This document shows, piece after piece, positions 34,483 to 42,583 of a stretch of 64,000 nucleotides of DNA. The first letter of the stretch is position 1. Every line of letters begins with the position of its first letter. Location of the stretch: positions 7,812,001 to 7,876,000 of the forward strand of contig NZ_CP026304.1 in the NCBI RefSeq assembly GCF_003054555.1, written 5' to 3'. A program made the translations under genes and the position numbers. Source of the DNA: Streptomyces lunaelactis. GTDB lineage: Bacteria > Actinomycetota > Actinomycetes > Streptomycetales > Streptomycetaceae. Below the pieces are notes generated by a model. The model was not told where the DNA came from, made no database searches, and saw nothing but the letters and a program-made list of their open reading frames with translations.

Positions 34483-35355
34483 TCAGGGGACGAGCTGACG
34501 GACTTCCCGGGCCACGAATCGTACGAACCCTTCGGGATCCGGTTCGTCACCGGTGGGCTGAAGGACGACCGTGTCCGCACCGGCGTCCGCCAGCCGCTGA
34601 ACCGCCTTCGCCACCGCCGCCGCGTCCCCGGCGACCCCGAGCTCGGCGATGTCGTCCTCGTCAGAGACCTCCATCTCGGCCCTGAGCCGCGCGTCGGCGC
34701 CGGGTCCGGTCGCCGTATGGAGATAGACGACGACCTGGTGGTGGCCGGTGCGCCCGGCCGCCGTACGTCCCTCGTCGATGAGCCGCCGTGCCTTGCGTAC
34801 GCCATCGGGCGAGGTACCGGCGACGAGCATGGTCCCGTCCGCGGCCTCACCGGCCAGTCGCAGCGAACGCGGCCCGATCGCCCCGGCGAACACCGCGGGC
34901 GCCGTCGCCGGCGGCCAGTCGAGGGCGACCTCGGCGAGCTTCACATAGCGGCCGTCCGCAGTGACCCGCTCACCGCGCAACAGCGCGCGCATCGCCGCGA
35001 GGTACTCACGCAGCAGCGTCACCGGCGATTCGACGCGCGCGCCGACCTGCCCCATCCAGTCCTGGACACCGTGCCCGACGGCCAGGCCGACGCGGTCCGG
35101 GAACAGCCGGTGCAGCGTCGCAGCTTCCATCGCGGTCAACGCGACATTCCGCAAGGGGACCGGCAAGAGCCCGACCCCGACCCGCAACCGCTCGGTCCAG
35201 GCGAGCGCCGCGGCGGCCGCGGCGATCCCGCTCTCGAAGAAGCAGTCTTCCCAGAGCCACAGTTCTTCCAGTCCTGCATCCTCCGCGGCGCGCACCACGT
35301 CACGGAGCCGTTCGGGGGGTAGCTGGGGCCGGAACACCGCGCCGAGAGCAGTCAT
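34483..35355 (-). CDS. LLM-class F420/FMN-dependent oxidoreductase
   Basis: 290 aa; ATG 35355 follows GGTAGGAAGGACC. The luciferase-like TIM-barrel pattern is clear: ERLRDVVRAAEDAGLEELWL, ERLRVGVGLLPVPLRN, LHRLFPDRVGLAVGHG, VTLLREYLAAMRAL, GPRSLRLAGEAADG. Actinobacterial members generally use reduced F420 or FMN; the substrate is unknown. It is a single gene between decayed sequence and a hypothetical gene. Confidence 0.8.
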   Translation of the reverse strand: MTALGAVFRPQLPPERLRDVVRAAEDAGLEELWLWEDCFFESGIAAAAAALAWTERLRVGVGLLPVPLRNVALTAMEAATLHRLFPDRVGLAVGHGVQDWMGQVGARVESPVTLLREYLAAMRALLRGERVTADGRYVKLAEVALDWPPATAPAVFAGAIGPRSLRLAGEAADGTMLVAGTSPDGVRKARRLIDEGRTAAGRTGHHQVVVYLHTATGPGADARLRAEMEVSDEDDIAELGVAGDAAAVAKAVQRLADAGADTVVLQPTGDEPDPEGFVRFVAREVRQLVP

Positions 35356-35491
35356 GGGGTCCTTCCTACCCACCTGCCCTCGTACGAGCAACAGCATTCG
35401 GCGCGCTGCCGGAGGATTCGGTGAGCTCAAGGCCAGGACGTCGCCCTGCCGTCCCCTTCGCGCCCGCCGCTGGAACTGGGCCGCGGCGTCG

Positions 35492-36688
35492 CTACGGACG
35501 GCCCGCGTGCAGGCTCTCGAGACGGCGCTGGAGCACCTGCAGTGCCCCGCGCTGACGGCCCGGGACATCGCGGCGCAGCCTGACGAGAACCGGCGCCAAC
35601 GCCCGTGCCCGCGGCAGGTCACGGATCTGCTCCCACTGGTGGTGGGCCCGGTCGACCGCCCCTTCGACATCGGGATCGTCCGGGGCCTGTCTGCGCGTCA
35701 GCCGGGCAGCGGCGGCGCTCATCCACAACTCGCAGCTGAGGGCGGGGTCCTGGGCGAGCCGTGCGAGATCCGCCCGGACCTCCAGCCAGTGGATCGCCTG
35801 CACCGAGCCGGGGCCGTGGATCCGCAGCTCCTGCTGCTCCCAGGCCGCGGCGGCCGCCGCGGCCTCGCTGTGCCGCCCCGCCTGCGCGGCGGCGAGAATC
35901 GCGGGATGCGGATCGGACGAGCCTGCGGCCACCGCGGCCGGGACACCCACCGGCGCTGTCGACTGTGCGGCCGAAGCGGCCACCGGCAGGGCCATGCCGG
36001 CTGCGAGTGCCTGCCCACCCGGGGCGCCGAGCGGCGGGACAGCGCCGACCGCGAGCAGCAGTGACTCCTCGCCCCCGGCCCGCGCTGCGGCCTGCTCGTG
36101 CAGCGTGGCAAGGTCCGGCCGGGCTCCGCTGCGCCAGATCTCCGCGCAAGCCTTCAGATAGGCCGGAGCCGCGGCACCCCGGCGCGGGGACGCCGGGGTG
36201 ATCCGCCCGAAGAGCCGGATGCCGTGCCCGAGGGCCAGGCCTGCCTCCCCGAGGTGCTGCCAGGCCTCGGGATCGGCGACCAGATCGACGACCACGGTCG
36301 TGGAGCCCGGACGCCTGATCGCCAGTTCGCCGGCGAGCCAGTGCCAGGGAAGTGCCGTGTAGCGCATGGTTGTCGGTGTCGTACGGGCGAGCGCGAGATG
36401 CAACAGGCGCTGCTTGCGGTCGAGTTGGAGCTGACCGGCCAGGTACAGGGACAGTGGGCCTTCTGCGGTCGCGGCGGCCCGGATCCGGGTGAGTACGGTC
36501 TGGGGGTCCAGAGGATCGGCGAGCTCGATCACCGTCGCGGCCGGTGTGCCGGTCAGCGCGCTGGGCGGCACGGCGGCAAGGGTGGGCAGCACCGAACTCG
36601 CGTCGATGAGACGGCCCTTGCCGACCGGGGCGGCCGCGATGAGCAGCGCTGTTCCCGGTTCTGCTGCGTCCCCTCCGTTGATCACCAC
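35492..36688 (-). CDS. Conserved actinobacterial hypothetical protein
   Basis: About 398 aa if it starts at GTG 36688 (VVINGGDAAEPG); starts a few codons away or up to 36814 are possible. No signal peptide or membrane segment. The first ~210 residues alternate hydrophobic strands and polar loops (ALLIAAAPVGKGRLIDASSV; GPLSLYLAGQLQLDRKQRLL; STTVVVDLVADPEAW). The rest is Ala-rich and helical (AWEQQELRIHGPGSVQAIHW, LARLAQDPALSCELWMSAAA), TPR-like, ending in RALAPVLVRLRRDVPGRQRG. I do not recognise the family. Codon bias strongly supports coding. Confidence 0.7.
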   Translation of the reverse strand: MVINGGDAAEPGTALLIAAAPVGKGRLIDASSVLPTLAAVPPSALTGTPAATVIELADPLDPQTVLTRIRAAATAEGPLSLYLAGQLQLDRKQRLLHLALARTTPTTMRYTALPWHWLAGELAIRRPGSTTVVVDLVADPEAWQHLGEAGLALGHGIRLFGRITPASPRRGAAAPAYLKACAEIWRSGARPDLATLHEQAAARAGGEESLLLAVGAVPPLGAPGGQALAAGMALPVAASAAQSTAPVGVPAAVAAGSSDPHPAILAAAQAGRHSEAAAAAAAWEQQELRIHGPGSVQAIHWLEVRADLARLAQDPALSCELWMSAAAARLTRRQAPDDPDVEGAVDRAHHQWEQIRDLPRARALAPVLVRLRRDVPGRQRGALQVLQRRLESLHAGRP

Positions 36689-36924
36689 ACCCAGCACCGT
36701 AGCCGACGTCGCTCCGGCCCAGGTCGTCCGCAGGCTGTGATACGCCCTGGCCGAAGGCTCCCGACGGGGCCGCCCGCACCTTCGCGGCGCCCCGGTGAGC
36801 GTGGCCGCGCCCACGCGCTCGATTCTTGTCGTGGCCCTTGCAGGGTGGGGTGGAGGCTGCTATTCCATCCGGTTAGGAAAGTTTCCTTCCAGTCCCTCCA
36901 TGAGCCCAGGCAACGGAGACCCCC

Positions 36925-38397
36925 ATGAGACCGGCAAGGTTCTGGTTACGCTCACTCGGCGGCGTCGGCACGCTCGGCGCCGCCCTGCTCCTCGGCCTCA
37001 CCGCGGCCCCCACGGCCCCGGCCGCCCCGGCGGCTTCCCGAGCCCCGGCAGCCGCCGTCACCCACGAGGCCGAGAGAGCGGCCGTCTCGCAAGGCCTCGT
37101 GGAGTCCAACCATGCCGGCTACACCGGCACCGGCTTCGTCAACTACAACAACATCACCGGCAGTTACGTCGAGTGGACGGTCGACGCCGCCCAGGCCGGC
37201 AGCGCCTCGCTGACCCTCCGCTACGCCAACGGAACCACCGCCAACCGCGCGATGGACATCACCGTCAACGGCACCGTCGCCGCGGCCAAGCGAGCCTTCC
37301 CCGGCACCGGCGCCTGGACCACCTGGACCACGACGACCCTCACCGCCGACCTCAAGGCCGGAGCCAACACCATCCGCGCCACCGCGACCACCGCCAACGG
37401 CGGGCCCAACGTGGACCATCTCGCGATCGACGCGGGCGGCCCCCCGCCCGGCGGTACGACCCCCGTCGAGATCAACGGACAGCTCAAGGTCTGCGGCACC
37501 AAACTCTGCAACCAGGCCGGCAAGCCCGTCCAGCTGCGCGGCATGAGCACCCACGGTCTGCAGTGGTACAGCCAGTGTGTGACCTCCGGCTCGCTCGACG
37601 CCCTGGCCACCGACTGGAACGCGGACGTCCTGCGCATCTCCATGTACATCCAGGAGGGCGGTTACGAGACCGACCCGCGCAAGTTCACCGACCTGGTCCA
37701 CTCGATCATCGAGCAGGCCACCGCGCGCGGTATGTACGCGATCGTCGACTGGCACATGCTCAGTCCCGGCGACCCGAACGTCAACCTCGCCCGCGCCAGG
37801 ACCTTCTTCACCGAGGTGGCCCAGCGCCACGCCAACAAGAAGAACCTGCTGTACGAGATCGCCAATGAGCCCAGCGGCGTGAGCTGGTCGAAGATCAAGA
37901 GCTACGCCGAGCAGCTCATCCCGGTCATCCGGCAGAACGACCCGGACACGCCGGTCCTCGTCGGCACCCGCGCCTGGTCCTCCCTCGGCGTCTCCGAGGA
38001 CTCGGACGAGACCGAGATCGTGAACAACCCGGTCAACGCGTCCAACATCATGTACACATTCCACTTCTACGCCGCCTCGCACGGCACCGAGTACCTCAAC
38101 ACCCTCTCGCGTGCCGCCGACAGACTCCCCATGTTCGTCACGGAGTTCGGCACCCAGACCGCCTCCGGCGACGGCGGCAACAACTTCGCCCAGGCACAGA
38201 AGTACATCGACCTCATGGCGAGCAAGAAGATCAGCTGGTCCAACTGGAACTACTCCGACGACGAACGCTCCGGCGCCGTCTTCAAGGGCGGCACCTGCGA
38301 CAACAACGGTCCCTGGACCGGCACCGGGCCGCTCAAGCCCGCCGGCGTCTGGGTCCGTGACCGGACCAGGACCGCGGACGACTTCCCGACGGGCTGA
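36925..38397 (+). CDS. Secreted GH5 endoglucanase with N-terminal CBM35/CBM6-type domain
   Basis: 490 aa; ATG 36925 follows CGGAGACCCCC. A signal peptide (~1-45) is followed by a carbohydrate-binding beta-sandwich (~47-172: HEAERAAVSQGLVESNHAGY, FVNYNNITGSYVEW, NVDHLAIDAG), a Gly/Pro linker, and a GH5 catalytic domain (~180-465). The acid/base Glu is in YEIANEPSG and the nucleophile Glu is in MFVTEFGTQT; HGLQWY and IVDWHMLSPGDP also match GH5. It hydrolyses beta-1,4-glucan outside the cell. A strong hairpin follows the stop. Confidence 0.92.
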   Translation: MRPARFWLRSLGGVGTLGAALLLGLTAAPTAPAAPAASRAPAAAVTHEAERAAVSQGLVESNHAGYTGTGFVNYNNITGSYVEWTVDAAQAGSASLTLRYANGTTANRAMDITVNGTVAAAKRAFPGTGAWTTWTTTTLTADLKAGANTIRATATTANGGPNVDHLAIDAGGPPPGGTTPVEINGQLKVCGTKLCNQAGKPVQLRGMSTHGLQWYSQCVTSGSLDALATDWNADVLRISMYIQEGGYETDPRKFTDLVHSIIEQATARGMYAIVDWHMLSPGDPNVNLARARTFFTEVAQRHANKKNLLYEIANEPSGVSWSKIKSYAEQLIPVIRQNDPDTPVLVGTRAWSSLGVSEDSDETEIVNNPVNASNIMYTFHFYAASHGTEYLNTLSRAADRLPMFVTEFGTQTASGDGGNNFAQAQKYIDLMASKKISWSNWNYSDDERSGAVFKGGTCDNNGPWTGTGPLKPAGVWVRDRTRTADDFPTG

Positions 38398-38413
38398 CCC
38401 CGGTTCCCTGCGA

Positions 38414-38451
38414 CCCCCGTCCGCCCATGTGATCCCATGGGCGGACGGGGG
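38414..38451. terminator. Perfect 16-bp hairpin after the cellulase gene
   Basis: CCCCCGTCCGCCCATG (38414-38429) pairs perfectly with CATGGGCGGACGGGGG (38436-38451) around TGATCC. There is no T-run after it, as is usual in Streptomyces. It ends 21 bp before the TTG start of the next gene, so it could also affect that gene's leader. Confidence 0.75.
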
Positions 38452-38472
38452 CGTACCGAGACAGGAGCCGCA

Positions 38473-39771
38473 TTGACCAGCAATCGCCAGCCGGGGGTCG
38501 TCCTCACCGACCGGCACTTCACCGTCCCGCTCGACCACACCGACCCGGCGGGGGAGCAGCTCGAGATCTACGGCCGCGAAGTCGTCTCCAGCGGACGGGC
38601 CGGCGCGGAACTGCCCTGGCTGGTCTACCTCGAAGGCGGTCCCGGCTTCGGCGCCCGCCGTTTCGTCGGCAAGCAGGCATGGCTGGGGCGGGCGGTGCAG
38701 GAGTACCGCGTACTGCTCCTTGACCAGCGCGGCACCGGCCGTTCCGCGCCGCTGAACCGTCAGACCCTGCCGCTGCGCGGCGGACCGCAGGCCCAGGCCG
38801 AGCACCTCGCCCGCTTCCGCGCCGACAGCATCGTCCGCGACTGCGAGACCGTCCGGCAGCGGCTCACCGGCGCCGCGCCCTGGACCGTCCTGGGCCAGAG
38901 CTTCGGCGGATTCTGCGCCACGCACTATCTGTCCACGGCGCCCGAGGGGCTGCGGGCGGTGCTCGTCACCGGCGGTCTGCCATCGCTGGACGCCGGCGCC
39001 GAGGACGTCTACCGCGCCGCGTACCCCCGCATTCAGCGCAAGGCCGAGGCCCACTACGTCCGCTACCCGCAGGATGTGGAGCGCGCCCGACGTATCGCCG
39101 CACACCTCGCGGAGCACAAGACCGTGCTGCCCGGCGGCTACACCCTCACGCCCGAGGCCTTCCAGTCCCTGGGCATCCTGCTCGGCGGCGGGGAGGGCAG
39201 CCACCAGCTGCACTATCTGCTCGAGGACGCCTTCGTCCGTACGAGCCGGGGGTACGAACTCTCCGACGCCTTCCAGGAGGGCGTGCTCGCCACGCTCTCA
39301 TACGCCGGACATCCGCTGTACGCCGTGCTGCACGAGGCGATCTACGCCCAGGGGGCGGAGCCGACCGACTGGGCCGCCGAGCGGGTCCGGGCCGAGTTCC
39401 CGCAGTTCGACGCCGCCACCGCGCTGGCCGGGGACGGTCCGCTGCTGTTCACCGGGGAGTCCGTCCACCCCTGGCACTTCGACGTGGACCCCGCCCTGCG
39501 CCCCCTGCGCGACACCGCTGAAATGCTGGCAGCGCGCACCGACTGGGCGCCCCTGTACGACCCCGCACGGCTCGCCGCCAATCAGGTGCCGGTCGCCGCG
39601 GCCGTCTACCACGACGACATGTATGTCGACACCGCGCACTCGCTGCGCACGGCGCGCGCCATCCGCGGACTGCGCACCTGGGTCACCGACGAGTACGAGC
39701 ACGACGGGGTGCGGGCGGGCGGGCCGCGCGTCCTCGACCGGCTGCTCTCGCTCGCCCGGGGAGAGCTCTGA
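38473..39771 (+). CDS. Alpha/beta-hydrolase, proline iminopeptidase-like (S33 family)
   Basis: 432 aa from TTG 38473, chosen because ACAGGAGCCGC precedes it; the earlier ATG at 38437 lies inside a strong hairpin. Motifs: oxyanion loop LEGGPGFG, LLDQRGTGRS, and the nucleophile elbow GQSFGG (Ser). VTGGLPSLDAGAEDVY and the late ESVHPWHFDVD fit the cap and His region of S33 aminopeptidases that remove N-terminal proline. No signal peptide, so probably cytoplasmic. Confidence 0.82.
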   Translation: MTSNRQPGVVLTDRHFTVPLDHTDPAGEQLEIYGREVVSSGRAGAELPWLVYLEGGPGFGARRFVGKQAWLGRAVQEYRVLLLDQRGTGRSAPLNRQTLPLRGGPQAQAEHLARFRADSIVRDCETVRQRLTGAAPWTVLGQSFGGFCATHYLSTAPEGLRAVLVTGGLPSLDAGAEDVYRAAYPRIQRKAEAHYVRYPQDVERARRIAAHLAEHKTVLPGGYTLTPEAFQSLGILLGGGEGSHQLHYLLEDAFVRTSRGYELSDAFQEGVLATLSYAGHPLYAVLHEAIYAQGAEPTDWAAERVRAEFPQFDAATALAGDGPLLFTGESVHPWHFDVDPALRPLRDTAEMLAARTDWAPLYDPARLAANQVPVAAAVYHDDMYVDTAHSLRTARAIRGLRTWVTDEYEHDGVRAGGPRVLDRLLSLARGEL

Positions 39772-39834
39772 CGCACGCTCAGAGCCATATCCAGCACGGT
39801 GGTGCCGTCGTACGCCCGGCTCGGGACGCCGGGC

Positions 39835-40890
39835 TCAGATGGGCAGGCCGTGCGCGCGGTCGCCGAGCACACGCTCGGCGACCGCGCGTTCCTGCTCCGC
39901 CGAGAACACCCCGGCCGCCCTGACCGCGGCCTTCTCTTCCAGATCCGAGAAGACCATCTCGTTGTTGATCGTCACGCCCGCCCGGTATCCCGCGCTCGCC
40001 GCATTCACCACCTGCTCGCCGGGTCCCACCGCGTTCCCGGCCGCCCAAACGCCCGGCACGGTCGTCCGCCCTGTCTCGTCCACCGTGACGAACGGCCCGA
40101 ACGGCGTGTCCCTCATCTCCGCCCCCAGCGCGCCGAGCAGCCCGTCGTTCGGGCTGAACCGCGGGCCGACGAAGAGCGCCTCGCACGGGAAGACCCGGCC
40201 GCTCGCCATCCGTACCCCGGTCAGGCTGTCCTCCTCGACGACGAGCGAGGCCACCTCCCCGGTCACAACGGACACTCCGGCCGCCGCGAGCAGCCGCCAT
40301 TCCTCGTCGGTGAGCGTGTCCGCGGTGTGCAGGAACAGCGTGACGTCGTCGGACCACTGTGAGACGAGGAGTGCCTGGTAGGCGCCCTTGACCGGCGATG
40401 CGATCACCCCGAAGGCGCGGTCGCGGACCTCCCACCCGTGGCAGTACGGGCAGTGCAGCACGTCCTGGCCCCACCGCTCGGCGACGCCCCGGATCCCGGG
40501 GATCTCGTCCACGAGTCCGGTGGTGACGACCAGCCGGCGCGCGCGTACGGCGCGGCCGCTCGCGAGCGTCACGGAGAACTCGCCCGCCCCGTCACCCGCC
40601 CCGTCCCGTTCCGCCCCCGTCACCCGGTCGTCCCACAACTCCACGCCGTACGCCGCCACTTCGCGCCGCCCGACCGCCAGGAACTCCGCCGGGCTCATCC
40701 CGTCCCGTGACAGATAGCCGTGCATATGGGCGGCCGGGGCGTTGCGGGGCTCGCCCGCGTCGACCACCAGCACGCTGCGCCGGGACCGGCCCAGGATCAG
40801 CGCGGCGCTCAGCCCCGCCGTCCCGCCGCCGACCACCACCACGTCGTACACCTCACCGCTCTTGCGGGTCACGATGACCACCTCCGCCAC
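39835..40890 (-). CDS. Thioredoxin reductase-like FAD/NAD(P) oxidoreductase
   Basis: 351 aa from GTG 40890 with AGGAGGACTGTCG upstream. FAD motif VVVVGGGTAGLSAALIL is at residues ~16-32. The redox motif CPYCHG lies near 145, where thioredoxin reductase has CATC; CPYCHG is typical of small actinobacterial TrxR-like and bacillithiol-type reductases. GVWAAGNAVGPGEQVVNAA near the C-terminus is the second FAD motif. The C-terminal ~30 residues are an unusual acidic/Ala-rich tail. It is divergent from a cupin-type regulator across 59 bp and is probably its target. Confidence 0.85.
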   Translation of the reverse strand: MAEVVIVTRKSGEVYDVVVVGGGTAGLSAALILGRSRRSVLVVDAGEPRNAPAAHMHGYLSRDGMSPAEFLAVGRREVAAYGVELWDDRVTGAERDGAGDGAGEFSVTLASGRAVRARRLVVTTGLVDEIPGIRGVAERWGQDVLHCPYCHGWEVRDRAFGVIASPVKGAYQALLVSQWSDDVTLFLHTADTLTDEEWRLLAAAGVSVVTGEVASLVVEEDSLTGVRMASGRVFPCEALFVGPRFSPNDGLLGALGAEMRDTPFGPFVTVDETGRTTVPGVWAAGNAVGPGEQVVNAASAGYRAGVTINNEMVFSDLEEKAAVRAAGVFSAEQERAVAERVLGDRAHGLPI

Positions 40891-40914
40891 CGACAGTCCT
40901 CCTGGGCGGCAGTA

Positions 40915-40943
40915 TTGACAAATGCCTTTGCTGTTTCTGCAAT
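40915..40943 (+). promoter_or_regulatory. Vegetative-type promoter for the XRE-cupin regulator
   Basis: TTGACA (40915-40920) and TGCAAT (40938-40943) are 17 bp apart in an unusually AT-rich 30-bp patch, six bases before the ATG at 40950. That gives a leaderless or nearly leaderless message. The patch also holds the divergent gene's promoter and any operator. Confidence 0.5.
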
Positions 40944-40949
40944 AGACCC

Positions 40950-41534
40950 ATGGAAGACGAAGCAGGGCTGGATGCCGTACTGGGCGAGGTGGGGCCGAGG
41001 CTCCGCAGGATCAGACACGAGCGCGGGGCAACCCTCGGCGCGCTCTCCGCCGCGACCGGGATCTCCGTGAGCACCCTGTCCCGGCTGGAGGCAGGCCGCC
41101 GCAAGCCGAGTCTTGAGCTGCTGCTGCCCATCGCCCGGGCCCACCAGGTCCCGCTCGACGAGCTCGTCGGCGCGCCGCCGGTCGGCGATCCTCGGGTCCG
41201 GGCCAAGCCGATCGTCCGCGGCGGCAGGACGATGCTGCCGCTGACCCGCCAGCCGGGCGGCCTCCAGGCGTACAAGGTCGTGCAGCAGCCCAGCGCCGAT
41301 GAGCCGGACCCGCGGACACATGATGGCTACGAATGGCTGTACGTCCTCTCCGGCCGGCTGCGCCTGAGACTCGGCGAGCACGATGTCGTGCTGGGCGCGG
41401 GTGAGGCGGCCGAGTTCGACACGCGTGTGCCGCACTGGTTCGGCGCGGCGGGGGAGAGGCCCGTGGAGTTCCTGAGCCTGTTCGGCCCGCAAGGCGAGCG
41501 GATGCACGTACGAGCCAGGCCGAAGCGCGGCTGA
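40950..41534 (+). CDS. XRE-family regulator with C-terminal cupin sensor
   Basis: 194 aa. A helix-turn-helix of the Cro/C1 type occupies residues ~14-68 (LRRIRHERGATLGALSAATG, then ISVSTLSRLEAGRRKPSLEL). A cupin_2 domain spans ~110-185 (YEWLYVLSGRLRLRLGEHDV, then VLGAGEAAEFDTRVPHWFG). The class senses small ligands and usually represses the adjacent gene. The divergent flavin reductase at 39835-40890 is the likely target, through the 59-bp shared spacer. Confidence 0.88.
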   Translation: MEDEAGLDAVLGEVGPRLRRIRHERGATLGALSAATGISVSTLSRLEAGRRKPSLELLLPIARAHQVPLDELVGAPPVGDPRVRAKPIVRGGRTMLPLTRQPGGLQAYKVVQQPSADEPDPRTHDGYEWLYVLSGRLRLRLGEHDVVLGAGEAAEFDTRVPHWFGAAGERPVEFLSLFGPQGERMHVRARPKRG

Positions 41535-41554
41535 CAGGGTCTTCCCGGACTGGC

Positions 41555-41566
41555 AAGCGACCGCTT
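41555..41566. promoter_or_regulatory. Operator-like dyad upstream of the acyl-CoA dehydrogenase operon
   Basis: AAGCGACCGCTT is a perfect 12-bp inverted repeat (AAGCG/CGCTT) 49 bp before the ATG at 41615, in an otherwise GC-rich leader. It overlaps the region where the promoter should be. It resembles TetR-family operators of lipid catabolism genes, but no such regulator lies in the window. Confidence 0.4.
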
Positions 41567-41614
41567 AGTATGCGGCGGAGCGCAGTAATGCCTACGGTTT
41601 GTGGAGGCCCCGAA

Positions 41615-42583
41615 ATGCAGGCATGGCGAGTGCACCGGAACGGCGAGCCGAGCGAGGTGATGCGGCTCGAAGAGGTGGACCGGCCCACGCCCGGTGAGGG
41701 GCAGCTGCTGCTGAAGGTCCGCGCGGCGAACATCAACTTCCCCGACGCGCTGCTCTGCCGGGGCCAGTACCAGATCCGCCCGCCGCTGCCCTTCACGCCG
41801 GGCGTGGAGATCTGCGGCGAGACCGAGGACGGCCGCCGGGTGATCGCCAACCCCGCGCTGCCGAACGGCGGACTCGCCGAGTACGTCGTCGCCGACGCCG
41901 CGGCGGTGCTGCCCGCACCCGAAGCCCTGGACGATGCCGAAGCGGCCGCACTGCACATCGGCTACCAGACGGGCTGGTTCGGACTGCACCGCCGCGCGCA
42001 CCTCCAGGCGGGAGAGACGCTGCTCGTGCACGCGGCCGCGGGCGGCGTCGGCAGCGCCGCCGTCCAGCTCGGCCAGGCGGCGGGCGCCCGGGTGATCGGT
42101 GTCGTCGGCGGCGCGGAAAAGGCGCGCGTGGCCAGGGAGTTGGGCTGCGATGTCGTCATCGACCGCCGGGAGGACGACATCGTCGCCGCGGTCAAGGAAG
42201 CCACCGGCGGCCGCGGTGCCGACGTCGTCTACGACCCGGTCGGCGGCGACGCCTACGCCAAGTCCGTGAAGTGCGTCGCCTTCGAGGGCCGCATCGTGAT
42301 CGTCGGCTTCGCCAGCGGCGCGATCCCCACCCCTGCCCTCAACCACGCGCTGGTGAAGAACTACTCGATCGTCGGCCTCCACTGGGGCCTGTACAACCAG
42401 AAGGAGCCGAGCGCGATCCGTGACTGCCACGAGGAGCTGACCAAGCTCGCCGCGCAGGGCGTGATCAAGCCGCTGATCAGCGGGCGCTTCGCCATGAAGG
42501 ACGCCGCGGACGCCGTCCAGCGGGTCGCCGACGGCACTACCACGGGCCGCCTGGTCGTCATCCCGGAGGGAGAGGCCCGATGA
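41615..42583 (+). CDS. NADPH:quinone oxidoreductase-like MDR protein
   Basis: 322 aa from ATG 41615 (GGAGGCCCCGAA upstream). The protein has a GroES-like N-terminal fold (GEGQLLLKVRAANINFPDAL, FTPGVEICGE) and a Rossmann motif LVHAAAGGVGSAAVQLGQAA near residue 145. It lacks the structural zinc cysteines, as in QOR/enoyl reductases. Its stop overlaps the next start (ATGA), so it is coupled to two acyl-CoA dehydrogenases. It may reduce an enoyl-CoA or recycle a carrier in the same degradation route. Confidence 0.85.
   Translation: MQAWRVHRNGEPSEVMRLEEVDRPTPGEGQLLLKVRAANINFPDALLCRGQYQIRPPLPFTPGVEICGETEDGRRVIANPALPNGGLAEYVVADAAAVLPAPEALDDAEAAALHIGYQTGWFGLHRRAHLQAGETLLVHAAAGGVGSAAVQLGQAAGARVIGVVGGAEKARVARELGCDVVIDRREDDIVAAVKEATGGRGADVVYDPVGGDAYAKSVKCVAFEGRIVIVGFASGAIPTPALNHALVKNYSIVGLHWGLYNQKEPSAIRDCHEELTKLAAQGVIKPLISGRFAMKDAADAVQRVADGTTTGRLVVIPEGEAR

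Noticed and set aside
36952..39213. A 753-codon leftward open frame across the cellulase and peptidase genes
   Set aside because: It spans two unrelated rightward genes and the hairpin between them; clearly a shadow frame.
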